From: Siphonodentalium dalli
Taxonomy: Eukaryota; Mollusca; Scaphopoda; Gadilida; Siphonodentaliidae
Assembly: GCA_032622095.1 (NCBI GenBank)
Contig: CP136063.1
Coordinates: 25,112,987-25,176,986 of the forward strand
Reading direction: 5' to 3'
DNA: 64,000 nt
In this document: positions 32,338-42,521 of the stretch, one piece after another
Layout: each line of letters opens with the position of its first letter
Position numbering within the stretch: the first letter of the stretch is position 1
The notes under the pieces: model-generated
The model's database searches: none
Seen by the model: only the letters and a program-made list of their open reading frames with translations
What the model was told of the DNA's origin: nothing
Made by a program: the position numbers and the translations under genes

Positions 32338-34239
32338 TTAAAGCAATTTAATGAAATTATTTGGTAAAAGGGGAGTGACTATTCGAGTTATAGGTTGTTG
32401 AAGTTTTTTTGCAAGTAATTTTATCTGATGTTGGATGTTATTAAGAGTGATGAAGTTTGTATGTATGTTATAGATCCTTAGTAGATCGTCTCGTGTAAGA
32501 AAACATCCTGTATTGTCCAGCATATCGTTTAAAAAGATAACCCCCTTTTCTCGCCAGGAGGTGAAATTTAATACTTTTCCGTATTGCTTTATATTTGGGT
32601 TATTCCATAACGTACATGCTGATAATTTGCGATTGTTTCTATCTTTCTCTAGAAATTTTGTAAATGCCATCAGGACATCATGCCAAAAAGGGTTGGTTAA
32701 TTTCTTTGCCTGTTTTTCTATGTAAGGGTAGTCATAAGTAAGGAACATAGGGTCATCAAATAAAGGTATATCTATTAATGGAGTCCACTTGGCACTTTTT
32801 GTCACGAGGCGCCTAACCCAAGTTATTTTCATGGACATCATAAAATGTTTAACATCAACCATTTTTAATCCGCCATTCTTATAATCCTGACATATAACTT
32901 TGCGTTTGATTATATCACGCTTCGAGTTCCAAAGAAAATTAAAGAGCATTGTGTCAAGATTTTTCATAAAAACATTACCGGGATTTGGGAGAGCTACAAA
33001 AAGGTGTGTTAATTTTGGGAGTATTAGTGATTTTATCACAGTTATTCGACCAATGGGTGTAAGTAACCGGTGTTTCCATATTTCTATCAAACGTTTGACT
33101 TCAGCAAGTTTTTTATCATAATTTATATTCATTTTCTTAAGGTTTGTATCAAAGTGTATTCCAAGGAGATTGAAAGTACTATCGAATGTTAGTCCAAGGT
33201 CTGGGCACATAATATCTGTACGTTTCGTGTAAGATCCAATCCACGACGCCTGACACTTGCTAGGGTTAATTTTTAGGCCTGAATAATCTGCAAATAAGTT
33301 TAAAACAGTATATACTTCCCTAAGACTTTCTTCGCTGCCGTCTAAGAAAAGCGTCGTGTCTACTGCATACTGTGTAATTTTGTATTCTAAATTGCCGAGG
33401 TTGATACCTTTAATGCGGTCATTAGATTTTATCATAATAGCTAAGATTTCTGCGCATATCAAAAAAATATACGGCGAGACTGGGTCACCCTGTCGACAGC
33501 CACGATGTAGTTTGAAACTCTGAGATATATGCCCATTTATTAAAATAGATGAGTTGATATTCGTATAAAATATAGAAATCCACCTTTTCATGTCATCTCC
33601 AAAATTGAAAAGGTTAAGGCATTTATGTATAAATTTCCATGATACTGAATCAAAGGCCTTTTCAAAGTCTAGGAGGAGCAGTAACCCAGGTTTATCAGCC
33701 AATTTTGCCTTGTGAATAAGATCATAGATAAGTCTAGTATTGTCTCCGATGTAGCGATTTTTTTAGAATCCCGTTTGATCCTCACTTATTATATCAGGTA
33801 GGACACGCTTTAATCTTTCAGCTATACATGAAGAAGCTAATTTGTAAGATATATTCAAGAGTGAAATTGGTCGCCAGTTTTTCAGATGATTTCTTTCTTT
33901 GTCTTTTTTGGGAATCAGAGTAATAAGTCCTTGTTTCTGGGTTATTGAAAGTTCCCTTTTATCAAAAGCTTCATTGAGTGATTCACATAGAATTTGGCCT
34001 AAGTCAATCCAAAAAAAATTCCAAAACTCATATGGGTATCCATCTAGTCCACTGCATTTATCACTTTGTGATCGTTTCAGTGCACACGTCAGTTCAGTTA
34101 GAGTTATTGGCCCTTCTATGCTTTTGGCAGTGTCTTGTGACAATACTGTATGGTCTTTTTCAAGAATAGCCTGAATATCAGATTTGTTTGTATTTTTTAA
34201 TGCATATAAATTTTCGTAAAAACTTCTAGCTTCATGCAT
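32338..34239 (-). pseudogene. LINE ORF2 reverse transcriptase (L1/Tx1-like), inactivated
   Basis: One frame runs from 34239 to 32338 with a single TAA at 33763 that interrupts the DQTGF-x-KNRYIGDN segment. The fingers (LITLIPKKDKERNHLKNWRP), motif A (LLLLLDFEKAFDSVSW) and motif B (GCRQGDPVSPYIFL) are intact. Motif C reads QYAVDTTLFL instead of YADD: the first catalytic Asp is Val (codon at 33361-33363), so this copy would be inactive even without the stop. The thumb and connection regions follow. The upstream endonuclease is in another frame; the shift is at about 34240. Confidence 0.9.
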
Positions 34240-35516
34240 TATGTGACTATGTCTGATTGATTGTCAATGTTTTTCCCGGTGGAGTCGGTGAGATTGCATA
34301 GAGTTTTCGATATAGAATTGCGTTTTTCAAGATTGAGGAAATATTTTGTTGGTTTTTCACCTTGTTCAATCCATTTGGCTCTTGATCTTACCATTGCCCC
34401 CCTTGTGTCTTCTTTTCTTATTTCGTAAAGGTCAGTGTCAATCTTTTGTATTTTTTCCAGTAATTCGTCTTTATTTTCTGTATTTATGTCATCCTTATCT
34501 ATTTCAATTTCGAGAAATATTTTAGATCTATTCAGTTCATTTTCTTTCATCTTTCGGTCTCTCTTTCGTTTCGACGCAAAATGTATGGTCTCGCCTCTAA
34601 TATCGAGCAAAAGAGTATCTAAAAATAAACGTTTACTTGTTTTACATGTAACTTGCGGTTTATTCGACTCATCGGTATATAGTTTATATTCGTATCTTGA
34701 TTTATTATTCTCTATTGTTGATTTTACCAGTTCGGCATATTTTTCATCACGGAGTAAGGAGGTGTTAAATTTCCAAAAGCCACGACCTCTATCAATTGTA
34801 CTTAGTTTAAGCGTAAGAGATATTATCGAGTGATCTGAGCGATATCCAGGTAATATGTCGGTTCCTTCTCCAACTAAACTGAGTATATCCTCAGATATCA
34901 TAAAGTAATCTAATCTAGCCATTTTTATGGGTGACTTTTTTCGCCATGTATATCGTTGATTCTCCTTATTATTGATCCTCCAAGCGTCTACCAAATCTAG
35001 CCTGTCGACAAGGTCACCCACTGCCACTTTAGCTTGTGGATTGTTGATATGTTTATAATTATAAGTGTCCATCGATTGGTCCTGAACCATATTCCAATCG
35101 CCACATATTACTATTTGGGTGTTACCGACATTAATAAGCTTAAGTTTTAATTGTTTGTAGAAATCAGGATTATCTTCGTTTGGACCATATATATTAGCTA
35201 TAGTCATTCTAAGTTTCTCAACAGTTACGTCAATAATTATGAAATTTCCAGAGTCATCTTTGATAGAATTGTGTATTTCGAAGTCAAGATTTTGATTGAA
35301 TAAAATGGCCACACCGCGTGACTGAGATGAAAAAGAAGCCAATTCTGTTTTGAACCCCCATTCAGATGATATACATTTGTCCATTTCCTTTGTAAAGTGT
35401 TTGTCTAGTAAACAATAAATGGAGGCATTTTGCGTTCGGAGATATCGGAATACGTCGCGGCGTTTTTCTGCACGATTCAAACCTCGGCAATTTGAAGACA
35501 ATATTTTTATAGACAT
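34239..35516 (-). pseudogene. LINE ORF2 endonuclease domain
   Basis: A 425-codon frame that is intact until a frameshift joins it to the RT. APE-type motifs in order are ILSSNCRGLN, IYCLLDKHF (the usual Glu of the ETH motif position is Asp-Lys here), TIANIYGPNEDNPDFYKQL, IVICGDWNMVQD, MARLDYFMIS and LPGYRSDHSIISL (the SDH signature). After about residue 235 comes the long linker toward RT, ending ARSRAKWIEQGEKPTKYFLN, typical of L1/Tx1-like ORF2. The start Met at 35516 sits directly before KILSSNCRGLN, where such proteins begin. Confidence 0.9.
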
Positions 35517-36047
35517 AATAACTTATCAGTATGCAGACATCCGGAACGTCGACACAGAAAAAAGACAACAAGATTAATTAATTCAGTCAATGAAGAACAA
35601 TAATACATTGAGTCACTGGAATAAAGATCTACCTCACAAATCACGCACACTGATACACACATATACTGCATATATAACAGAAACAAAACAAGTTTAATTA
35701 TTTTCCGATGCGAAGGTACCATTACTGGTCTATGTGGGACCGCCCTGGTTTCGGTTCGCCATTATATAAAATGTTGAAATGCCCTGTCCCTAAAACCCAT
35801 TTTGGACATCAGCATATCAAAAACAAGTGTCATTTTCTATTAGGACATAATTTCAGAAGGGAAACCCAAAATAACTATCATTATAATTGACCCAAGGTCA
35901 ACAGTTACCATTATTCTACTATCAGGGAAAATTTCAGCCGGAAACTGAATTAAGCAAACAATTGTACATGTATATGTTCATAGTACTATATCTGTAGAAA
36001 AAAAATAACTGATATAAAATTGGAGCGGATAAACGTCTTCTTATATA
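35517..36047. other. unannotated spacer upstream of LINE ORF2
   Basis: No coding feature is seen. It may belong to the LINE or be older insertion sequence. Confidence 0.35.
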
Positions 36048-36524
36048 TTAAAGGTACTCAACCCGATAAAACTCCTCTCAATTACTATTTCAATGGCTTC
36101 GGGGGTCAAACAAATTTGATTCGAGTCGAGGAAGTCACCCATCAAAGCTCAGATTTGTTAGATATCGATTTTAGAAATCTATTATTTTTCATTATCGGGA
36201 ATTCTTACTGGCCCAGTACGTAGTCAATTATTATCACTTGATTATAGAGTTATCCATCCTTGTCTGTTTGAATAGAATTTTGGCGTAAAATCTCGAGCAT
36301 GTTACCAAATTGACGGCAGTTATAAGTACTCATCTCGAGAACATAAGAATTTTCAAAAATCAATATCTAATAACTCTGAGCTTTGTTTGATGGGTTCCTC
36401 GACTCGAATCAAATATTTTTTACCCCCAAAGCCAAAGAAATAGTAATATAGGACCCTCTGATCGGATTGTTGTTGTTGGAATCTGTTGAGATGGGGACCC
36501 TCTTTACGGGTTGAGTACCTTTAA
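36048..36524. mobile_element. 469-bp MITE flanked by TTAA
   Basis: TTAA (36048-36051) is followed by AGGTACTCAACCCG. The right end is CGGGTTGAGTACCT followed by TTAA (36521-36524). The inverted arms extend about 130-150 bp with mismatches (GATTCGAGTCGAGGAA, TTTGATGGGTTCCTCGACTC, TTGGCTTTGGGGGT-like blocks). TTAA duplication is typical of piggyBac and Kolobok transposases. This copy is non-coding. Confidence 0.85.
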
Positions 36525-37432
36525 CGCATATCAGACGTGATTATGTCGACTATATCTGAGTTTATTATGGACATTATATAATACTGGATACTTTAAGGGA
36601 AATTTTTAAGACTATTCATATAATATATACGTACACGTTACAAGACTATTTTGCATCACTCTCTCCATTATAAAGGATATCTAGAATAACCTCTGTGGGG
36701 AAGGGGGCTTCGGTATAAAAATAGAAAATCGATATTACCACATTCCTTAGTCGACCACGTGATCAGGATATGTCGCGCCCTGGTTCACTTTATAAACAAG
36801 AACACGAATCCACTATTGTTATCTTGATTGGTGAAGACAGAAATGCGTGCATTTAGAGTGAATTTGGGGTCGATCTTCAAATTGACCCATATAATCGAGA
36901 GGCATGTTTTGAAAGACAGTGAAGTTTAACCTGTGTGTAGAAATGGACTCATTCGTTATTTATGTGTGGAGTAAAATCCTAATCTATTGAAAATTGTGAC
37001 TGAATCTTTCGATAATAACGTTATTCGGATCAGGATTATAATGGGCATATGGAGTCGGGTATGTATGAGTAAAAGATATATGTTGACTAACACTGTACTG
37101 CTTATAATGATGATGGGGAAAGAATTGTGACCATGTAGAATGTGTATAGAGAAGAGATCGGGTAACCAAGTCAGACCAAGCACCTTCGTACGGCCTGTAC
37201 AAAAGCCCTTATCCCGAGTCGGTCTCCTGTCCTCGTGGTTTAGATGTATATTACATTATGTTGGGGTGTTGATAATCAATTTATAAATTCTTATGTGAGT
37301 GGTTTGGCATAGGCCTAATCATGTTAAAGTTTACAAAAATGACATGCAAAAATGGTATTATGTACATGATATTCAGTACATCAAAATATTCCAACAGGTT
37401 TTGTAGGCACTCTCTCTTTTGGCCTGTCAAAA
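36525..37432. other. unannotated spacer
   Basis: Lies between the MITE and the LINE ORF1. No recognisable gene or repeat is seen. Confidence 0.35.
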
Positions 37433-38251
37433 TTAACCATTAATAATAATATCTAGATCTGCCTCTGTCTTGAAATTCACAACTGTACCGTCAGCTTTCT
37501 TTGCATACAGCTTTCCATTTGTTAACCATGAATTTGATATTGAGTCTGCTTTATAGGCTTTTCGAAGTAGTTCATAATTAATTTGAGTCGCGTCTTCAAC
37601 AATAGAAACTCCCGATCCTTTAAGCTGCTTTCTACTTTCGATAACATCTAACTTTGGAGCTCTGGATGAAAACTTAACTAACATTGGGCGAGGGCGTGGC
37701 TTTTGTCCACCCTGTTTGTAGTCTGGTTCCATCTTCTTTCCAGTCCGATGTGCAATTGAAATTACAGCTGGATGGAAATTTAATTTCAATTTTTCATTAA
37801 ATATAGTCATTTCCTTTATGGCACAGTCATGTCACGATTCTCTTCCTGTAGATTCTTCAATCCCGAATATTCTTACCGAATCCTTTCTGCCCTGCTGCTC
37901 AAGATCATTTAGTTTGTATTTGAATACATCACGTTCCTCGTTCCATTGTTTTTCTTTCGTTTCAACTGTTTTCAACATATCAACTTTTTCCTGCTCCAGT
38001 TTACCAATTCGACTCTCCATTTTAGAAATTTTCTTGTTGAAGGCATCTATAATTTCAGTTTTGAAGCTACTGACTAATTTGCCAAACTCTGTCAGCTGTG
38101 ATTTTTGCTCTTTAGAGTAGTGATCACGGTTTTCTTTTGCACCGTCAGATAACAGATTGACTCGTTGAATGAGTTCGGATAACTGACTGGGAATATTTCC
38201 TAAGATGGGTGATGGAGGTTCATTTCCCGGTTTGCTAATAAAATCTTCCAT
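37433..38251 (-). pseudogene. LINE ORF1 (L1/Tx1-like nucleic-acid-binding protein) with one stop
   Basis: This is a single 272-residue frame on the minus strand broken by one TGA at 37832-37834. The N-terminal half is a charged coiled coil (FKTEIIDAFNKKISKMESRI, EQEKVDMLKTVETKEKQ) leading to an RRM-like start, RKDSVRIFGIEE. The second half (ISIAHRTGKK, RPRPMLVKFSSRAPKLDVIE, SGVSIVEDATQINYELLRKA) is the RRM/C-terminal region of L1-type ORF1p, which coats LINE RNA. It lies upstream of ORF2 in the same orientation but 1.9 kb away, and a TTAA MITE accounts for 0.5 kb of the gap. It probably belongs to the same LINE. Confidence 0.8.
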
Positions 38252-38414
38252 TGAAAAACTAATGCCATTGCATTTCTGAAGGTTGTGCCCCCTGGCCCTT
38301 CACTCAAGTGCACTGCTTCTGCCACCCTGGCCTGGTCCCAAAAATAAAATTTACTCAAATTCTGGACAATTCCCAATCTATCATGTATTGTTCATATCAG
38401 GACTAATGTCATTT

Positions 38415-38507
38415 GCAGAATGAGGTCCTCAGAGGGTGAATTTAGTGATGCTATCCCGCACATCGGCCTAGCATCACCAAATTCACCCTCTGGAGACCTC
38501 ATTCTGC
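38415..38507. repeat. 93-nt hairpin, copy 1
   Basis: GCAGAATGAGGTCCTCAGAG at the left pairs with its near reverse complement ending GAGACCTCATTCTGC. The arms are about 40 bp with a loop around CCCGCACATCGG. A same-length relative lies at 38707-38799. Confidence 0.9.
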
Positions 38508-38706
38508 TTAGGCCTCATCTTCTGGGAAGTATCTATAGTATCAAATTAACATTGTTGTTAGTTACATTTCCCTTCCAGGAAGTTTCTATATTCCCTAATT
38601 TGCAGAAGATAAATTCATAATTGAGGTGCCCAATGGGTGAACATCACCAACTCAACTGGGGAACTTCAATCTTATCCTAGGTCTGCCATAGCAGTTGGGG
38701 GCCTTA

Positions 38707-38799
38707 GCAGAATGAGGTCCCCAGATGGTGAATTTAGTGATGCTAGTCCGCTATGCGGGATAGCGTCACTAAATTCACCCTCCGGGGACCTCAATCTGC
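38707..38799. repeat. 93-nt hairpin, copy 2
   Basis: GCAGAATGAGGTCCCCAGAT pairs with the right arm ending GGGGACCTCAATCTGC. Compensatory-looking differences from copy 1 occur in both arms (CTCAG/CTGGAG versus CCCAG/CCGGGG). A weaker half-copy lies at about 38632-38675 (GGGTGAACATCACCAAC). Confidence 0.9.
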
Positions 38800-38837
38800 A
38801 AATGAAAGACACATTATCACACTATTTCATGTTCTTC

Positions 38838-39215
38838 CTTGACTGCAATTCAGATTTTTTTAAATGGGGTCACCTGGTCAAATAGGGGCCAAGCGAAGGA
38901 CAGTTTCCCTCTTAATATGCTTCCTTCACAAGGACCATCAGGTCTATTTTACTGATATTTATGATATGTATGAAGGGTTCTTTTGTGTCTGGGATTAAAA
39001 TTTATTCAGATGGGGTCACCAGGTTAAATAGGGTGGGACCAGGGACATAACTATATGTCTCTATAGTAATTCTTAAAATGTCTTCGCAAGAGAGTTTGGA
39101 CTATTTAGCTTACATATAGTATGGAGGAATTAGGAGGATCCTTTAGTGACTGAGATTCAGATTTGTTAAAATGAGGTCAACCTGTCAAGAAATGGCAGGC
39201 TATGGGGAGTTAACA
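38838..39215. repeat. three diverged ~150-bp tandem units
   Basis: ATTCAGATTTTTTTAAATGG with GGTCACCTGGTCAAATAGG (38850), TTTATTCAGATGGGGTCACC (39000) and ATTCAGATTTGTTAAAATGA (39150) mark successive units. They are non-coding. Confidence 0.65.
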
Positions 39216-40841
39216 CTTTTGTGTCTAATAAAATCATCGAAATACCAAATTCATTAAAACATCTACCTTGGAACCACCTGACTGATTGATCTGACATACA
39301 TGTATTGTGTTTTGGGTCCATGGATAATTGGGCTTCAAACATGTCTAAATGGTTTTAGAAAAAGGCGCTTGTGAGATTGGAAATTCCCAGCAATTGAGAA
39401 AGTTTGAGGTGTCGGTTGTGAAATTCCAACCTAAGACTTGGGAGTCTGGAGCCCGGTCGGGAGCGGACTCGTTGAGCTGGAGGAGGAGGGGGGTGTGATC
39501 AGTAGTGTACAGTTGGCAATTTCAAGGTGGAGTTTCACCAATCTACATACTTGAAGTCTCTCTAGCCACATCTCCTGTTTAAATCTACTTCTTTTAATGT
39601 GATTATGAAAAGTGCTGACTGTTTTGGTCTCCAGAGTCCCAGTCTTATCAGTCTGGTGAGCGACCCCACAGTCATTGACTGTCTTGTTACCCTTATATGG
39701 GAAGTTTGAGCCCAATCGGTGCAGCCGTTTTCGAGTCTATAGAGGACAAATATATTTACAGATATATTTAGGTAGTTCTCAAAAATTTGTAACAATTTGT
39801 AGGAAACTCGTTACGAAGACAACTATGCACTGCTTTCCCTTATTTTATATTTTACACTCTCAAATATATTTTTGGTCAGATGTTAGTGCTGGACAACTCC
39901 TTTACAGTCTCATACCTTGTATAAACGCCATACTCATGCTGGGCATTGGTCGACTGCGGAAGTTGTAAAGTACTATATGGTACACCTATTATGTTAATTT
40001 TATTATATTGAGCAGTGTAGCCCATACAATATCTTTACTAACGTATTCAACACGTATACAATACTGAAAACGTCGACGTCACGAGTCACAAATTACGTCA
40101 ACTTTATCTTTTGAACAAGAACTACAAACTTCATCAATCATGATAAAGTCGCCTATCAGTTTGATAAAAATGGCTATAAATTACGACAGAAACGAATCAA
40201 TAAACGCTAAATCTCGATGTTGAATAGTTCTAGTGGGTGTGTAATAAAATACAACCACACATTATGTGTGCGTGGTGAGAAAATTAAATATATATATATA
40301 TCTTTAATTCCTCCTTGATAGAAGATCATTGCAAGAATACATTGAAACAAATTAAAGAAACATAAGCAAAACATGAACATACCATAACCCCCCAAAAAAA
40401 AAAGGTTGGAGAACAAAGATATAGAAATATAATTATACTAAAGCAGTCATTCATCACCGCACATGTATACATTCGCGCCATACAAACACAAAACCACATT
40501 CGAGCACAGTCACACAAATTCGCTCACAGATTAATGAACATTATGTACAAGACTACGGAAAACCACACACTGTCAGCACATACACACGCATGTACAAACT
40601 CTCACATACACACACATATCCATATGACTCGCAAATACGAATAAAACTGAAACCACTCATTTAGTGGCGGCCACAAACCCCCTACCCGCACGGACTGAAT
40701 CAGCTGTATAGACTCATATTTGTATTATCTTGTTAGAACGGCACCTCGAAACAGTGCGCGGAACTGCGCAGAACTGCGCGGTACAACTAAATCAGTTATT
40801 ATGCACAGAGGCAGGTGGGGAGTTGATTTAAAACATGAACT
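39216..40841. other. unannotated stretch
   Basis: No gene is recognised. A CACA/ACACAT-rich patch lies at 40560-40620 and GCGCGGAACTGCGCAGAAC repeats at about 40755-40785. Confidence 0.35.
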
Positions 40842-40999
40842 ATAGTAGTAGCAAGTCTTCAGTTGCGAATTTGTAAGGTTATTTTAACGTTTTAACTTGT
40901 TTTGGAGAGAGAGAGTGAGTGGTAGAATCTACCGCGCACTGTTTCGAGAAAAGCTTACTGCGCTATATCTGCCGCGCAAATTGTTTCGAGAATATCGAA

Positions 41000-41340
41000 C
41001 ACAAGTTCAAATATAAGGCGTATAAGGGAAATATATAAAATAAAGTTTATAATGATATGTGTATATATGTAAGTTAGTGATATGTGAAGTTTGATGCAAT
41101 TTAGCCGATTAAAAGTTATTTGTAGGTTTATGTACAATATTGACCTGTCGGCATGTATAAACCAGAGTTCGGCGAAATGGTGGCTAACTATATATGAATA
41201 CCGAACACAAGTATACAAGGGAAACATACAAAATAACGTTTATAATGATGTGTATGTAGATGTAAGTTAGTGCTATGTGAAGTCGGCACGTAAGCGAGAG
41301 TTCGGCGACGATTTCTATGAATATCGAACACAAGTCGAAA
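41000..41340 (+). repeat. direct repeats with GAATATCGAACACAAGT
   Basis: GAATATCGAACACAAGTTCA (40991), GAATACCGAACACAAG (41197) and GAATATCGAACACAAGTCG (41319). The first two are followed by a shared ~90-bp segment containing GTTTATAATGATATGTG and TGTAAGTTAGTG. Confidence 0.8.
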
Positions 41341-41814
41341 TAATTAAGGGATGATTAAGACATCAACGATAAGTGATAAATAATTTCCCCTAACATATGG
41401 CACTGCGCAGTAGATCCTTTGTTGCTGATTAATCCGCGATGTGCGATCGCGGATTACTCTGGATTAGCGAAAAGATTTCAGGGATGTTTTGACAGTGATA
41501 CAAAAGCAAGGTTTCACGGGTTTTATAGAAACCAAAATGGTTGAATAAACAATATATTGGACATGATTAAATGAGTTGATGGTGTCATATAATATTCGTA
41601 TAAGTACGAAATGGACTCTGAGAATTTAATTCGATCTTCGATCTGAAACAATGTCTTCATCAAAGTTTTCAACCGTGTTGTATCCGTGTGGCATTTGTGA
41701 TGCATCATGTCACAAGATTCGAAGTATAGGCTGTGGTCTCTGACAGGTGGTATCACCTCAACTGTGAGTTTCTTAAGGTAATTAAGTGATTTTAAATTTT
41801 TTGAGAAGTCTGCT

Positions 41815-42115
41815 CTCGACCTGGACATCTTACCCCCCGCCCCCACCACTCCAAACCCTGACTCTAAAATCTTTTTCTCCGAAGAAGTTAATTTCTCGCC
41901 GTTTCATGACTAGATAAAGCAAAACAAGCGATAAAACCATAAGATGATTTTTTTTGTCATGTAGGTGCTGTGTGGTGGGGGGGGGGGAGATATCCTGACC
42001 TGGACATTTTACCCCCCCCCCCCCACCACCACTCCAAACCCTGACTCAAACAACTTTTTCACAGAAGAAGTTAATTTCTCGCCGTTTTATGACTATATAA
42101 AGCAAAACCTTAATT
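41815..42115 (+). repeat. ~115-bp direct duplication with C-runs
   Basis: Two copies share GACCTGGACAT, a C-rich run, CACCACTCCAAACCCTGACT, GAAGAAGTTAATTTCTCGCC and ATAAAGCAAAAC. They are separated by about 180 bp. The C-run is expanded in copy 2. An (AT)n tract follows at 42210-42243. Confidence 0.85.
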
Positions 42116-42210
42116 CTACCTGAAGCTCTACTGAAAGAGCAGTGTGCTATATGTATAATATACACATAAGCTCGATAAAAAGAGCAGTGCGATATATATA
42201 ATATACACAC

Positions 42211-42243
<33 letters not shown>

Positions 42244-42521
42244 ACTTTTTACAAAGGTATATATATAAAAAAAATGTTTTAATCCGCCTGACTTCTATGA
42301 AGTCTGCTGGTCGCAAGCCCAGATAAAGGATGAGGGGAGTTAAACGAAGTCATAATAACACAAAATGTATGTTTTCTCGTAACAGCCGCGCAGAAAGCTT
42401 TTCTCGAAACAATGCGCGGAAGAATGAAAGTGTCAATGACACTGTAGCTCAACTTAGGTAGGGGAATAATTTAATGGTTGACAGTAAATGGAGGAATAGG
42501 AAAGGTGATAATTGAAATGTC

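Noticed and set aside
42128-42316. Ile/Tyr-rich frame on the minus strand
   Set aside because: Artefact of the (AT)n tract at 42.2 kb.
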